Below are positions 62,345 to 64,000 of a stretch of DNA of 64,000 nucleotides, one piece after another (position 1 is the first letter of the stretch; each line of letters starts with the position of its first letter). The notes under the pieces were generated by a model. That model had not been told where the DNA came from, did not search any database, and worked only from the letters and a program-made list of their open reading frames with translations. The stretch lies in assembly GCA_024036415.1 (NCBI GenBank), contig JAMWET010003560.1, positions 264,001-328,000 on the forward strand, given 5' to 3'. The position numbers were made by a program, and so were the translations under genes. Source of the stretch: Prochilodus magdalenae (Eukaryota > Chordata > Actinopteri > Characiformes > Prochilodontidae).

Positions 62345-63095
62345 AAGATTTTTGTCTTTGTTAGTGGGAGTCCAGCATTATAAAACCAGAGATGCACAAT
62401 GTTCCAAAGACCCCTTCCTGTTTGAAGCTCTTAACAAATTCTATGCCCGCTTTGAGGACCCTGACATCCCCCAGCATAAGACTCACCCCTCCACCTGGAG
62501 AAGTACCCCTCAGTGTGACACCAGCAGAAGTAAGGAGGACCCTCAGGAGGATCAACCCCCGAAAAGCTGCTGGTCTGGATAACATCCGCGGATGGTTAAT
62601 AAGGGATTGCACTGATCAGATCTCCGAGGTCCTGGCAGACATTTTCAACGTCTCCTTCGTCCAGGCAGCTGTGCCCACCTGCCTGAAGACTGCCATCATC
62701 CTGGTCCCCAAGAGTTCCGCAGTGACAGGTCTGAATGACTACCCCACTCACCCAGCACACTCACAGGAGGCTGCGGAGCATTAAGTGTAAAACTAACAGA
62801 CTGAGGAACAGCTTCATTCCAGAAGCAAGACTTTTAAACGCCACTTAGTCAAAACCACTGCACCGACACTTTGAGGACACATGGTCACTTTAAACACACT
62901 CTTCTGCTACCGTTTCAATTTCTTTGCTGCTCTTTCCTTCTATATTTTTTATATAATTGTGTATATTTATGTATATTTTATTTATTAGTACTGCTGTTTG
63001 GGTGTAACTGGGTCCTTGAGTACTACAGTTTCGTTCCACCCCATGTACCAAGTGTGATGCAAATGACAATAAATTCTCTTTGAATCCTTGAATTA
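62345..63095 (+). mobile_element. Internally deleted LINE (non-LTR retrotransposon)
   Basis: The 5' part encodes the start of a reverse transcriptase domain (FEALNKFYARFED, then after a frameshift VTPAEVRRTLRRINPRKAAG and LDNI, on to LNDY at about 62744). It then jumps directly to the ORF2 C-terminal tail at 62762-62848 (HRRLRSIKC, then LRNSFIPEARLLN, stop). The catalytic core, including the YADD motif, is missing. A 3'UTR follows, ending AATAAATTCTCTTTGAATCC at about 63085. The tail type suggests an L2-like family. The copy is dead. Confidence 0.8.
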
Positions 63096-63365
63096 CAGTG
63101 AGGCGTTATACAGTGTGTATATGGTTCTTATAGACCACGCTAATAGACTTTCTGTGAAGTTCTGAAAGATGTTTTTTCTTGATGTTACACAGTCAAAAAA
63201 GGTTCTGTGCAGGAATGTTTTCTGTTCTTGAGTGGACAAAGAATGCACTGTCTGAACACTGGAGTATAAATCATGCAGATATACTGTTGATATGTTACTT
63301 CCATTAAGTAGATATTACGTTGATATGTTTAATGACATAAGTCTTATCGTCAACGGGATAAAGCA

Positions 63366-63490
63366 AAACCTAACCCTTGGCCTGACCCTATCTTTAACTC
63401 TAACCTCAACCCAACACCTAATCCTAACCTCACCCTAGGTCTAACCCTAACCTCAGCCTCAAACCAAAACCTAATCCTGACCCTAACTGG
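63366..63490. repeat. Degenerate telomere-like (CCTAAC)n tract
   Basis: Repeated variants of CCTAACCCTA, CTAACCTCA and ACCCTAACC run across about 125 bp with many substitutions. It resembles an old interstitial telomeric-type or hexamer minisatellite. Confidence 0.7.
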
Positions 63491-64000
63491 TCTGTATTAT
63501 ATGTTAAATGATAAGTGACTTCTCATCTTAACATCTACAGATATGAACCTGGACCCTCCAAATAAAGGTAAAGCAAACTGAGCTCAGCAGGTTATTAATA
63601 TTAAGGTTATTAATATTAATGGTATTGAAAGGCTGCAGTAAAATATGATACATTTCACCTAACTAAAGGTACTGAAGACGTACCCCTGAGGGTCCCAGCC
63701 CAGTGACAGGTAGGCCAGAGCAGTGTTAGGAGTCTTGCCCATGGACTCTTATTGATGTAGCTGAGCATTTGCTACCTAGACTAGGTCTCCATTGTCCAAA
63801 TGGCTGAAAGCTCCTTTTTTCCTTTGAGTTTTTTTTTATTTTTTAACTATCCAACACTGCTTTGGTGTTCAGCTTAGTTCCACTCACACATGATTTTCAT
63901 GGTTTGTCCTTTATATCAAGGCTGTTATGATTTGTGCCTTCAAGTGTATGAAATGATTGGACCAAACATCTCCTGTTCATATCACACAGCCACCTCCTCC
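63491..64000. other. Intergenic DNA at right edge
   Basis: AT-rich sequence with a small duplicated GGTTATTAATATTAA block near 63590-63620. No gene or known repeat was recognised. Confidence 0.45.

Noticed and set aside
62392..62784. 130-codon open frame as a host gene
   Set aside because: It is the frame-shifted reverse-transcriptase fragment of a LINE.
1..64000. Bacterial defence system, CRISPR array or phage-like cassette
   Set aside because: No regularly spaced repeats or compact gene clusters; the spliced genes show this is vertebrate nuclear DNA.

Overview
This window is vertebrate nuclear DNA, almost certainly from a ray-finned fish. The evidence is GT-AG introns, long AT-rich introns and intergenic DNA, CpG-rich promoters, simple repeats, and many decayed Tc1/mariner, MITE and LINE remnants of the kind common in teleosts. 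There is no bacterial-style operon, CRISPR array or rRNA gene, and I recognised no tRNA gene.

Four protein-coding genes could be assembled exon by exon with consistent reading frames. From left to right they are ccne2 (cyclin E2, minus, 10 coding exons, 394 aa), tp53inp1 (minus, 3 coding exons, 242 aa), nagpa (the mannose-6-phosphate 'uncovering enzyme', minus, 11 coding exons, 582 aa) and ndufaf6 (complex I assembly factor, plus, 9 coding exons, 325 aa). A fifth, unassigned terminal exon may lie on the plus strand near 1.76-1.94 kb. Together the genes cover cell-cycle entry (ccne2), p53-linked stress response and autophagy (tp53inp1), lysosomal enzyme targeting (nagpa) and mitochondrial complex I assembly (ndufaf6). 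They are neighbours, not one pathway.

Layout: 0-5 kb is mostly intergenic, with the orphan exon, a short TIR element and a Tc1 remnant. ccne2 occupies about 5-11.4 kb, with an E2F-motif-rich promoter. 11.5-14.2 kb is intergenic. tp53inp1 runs from about 14.2 to 23.8 kb including a roughly 2 kb 3'UTR, and its promoter carries a CRE and an E-box. 24-32 kb is repeat-bearing intergenic DNA. nagpa covers 32.2-48.4 kb and ndufaf6 49.5-59.2 kb. These two are arranged head to head across about 1.15 kb that holds a CLEAR-like motif and two CTCF-like motifs. The end of the window is intergenic, with an internally deleted LINE at 62.4-63.1 kb and a degenerate telomere-like tract at 63.4 kb.

I found no clearly new biological system. 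The most useful observations are an extra, frame-neutral EGF exon in nagpa, an apparent GC-AG intron in ndufaf6, the motif-rich nagpa/ndufaf6 divergent promoter, and an inverted-repeat MITE family with several copies in the window.
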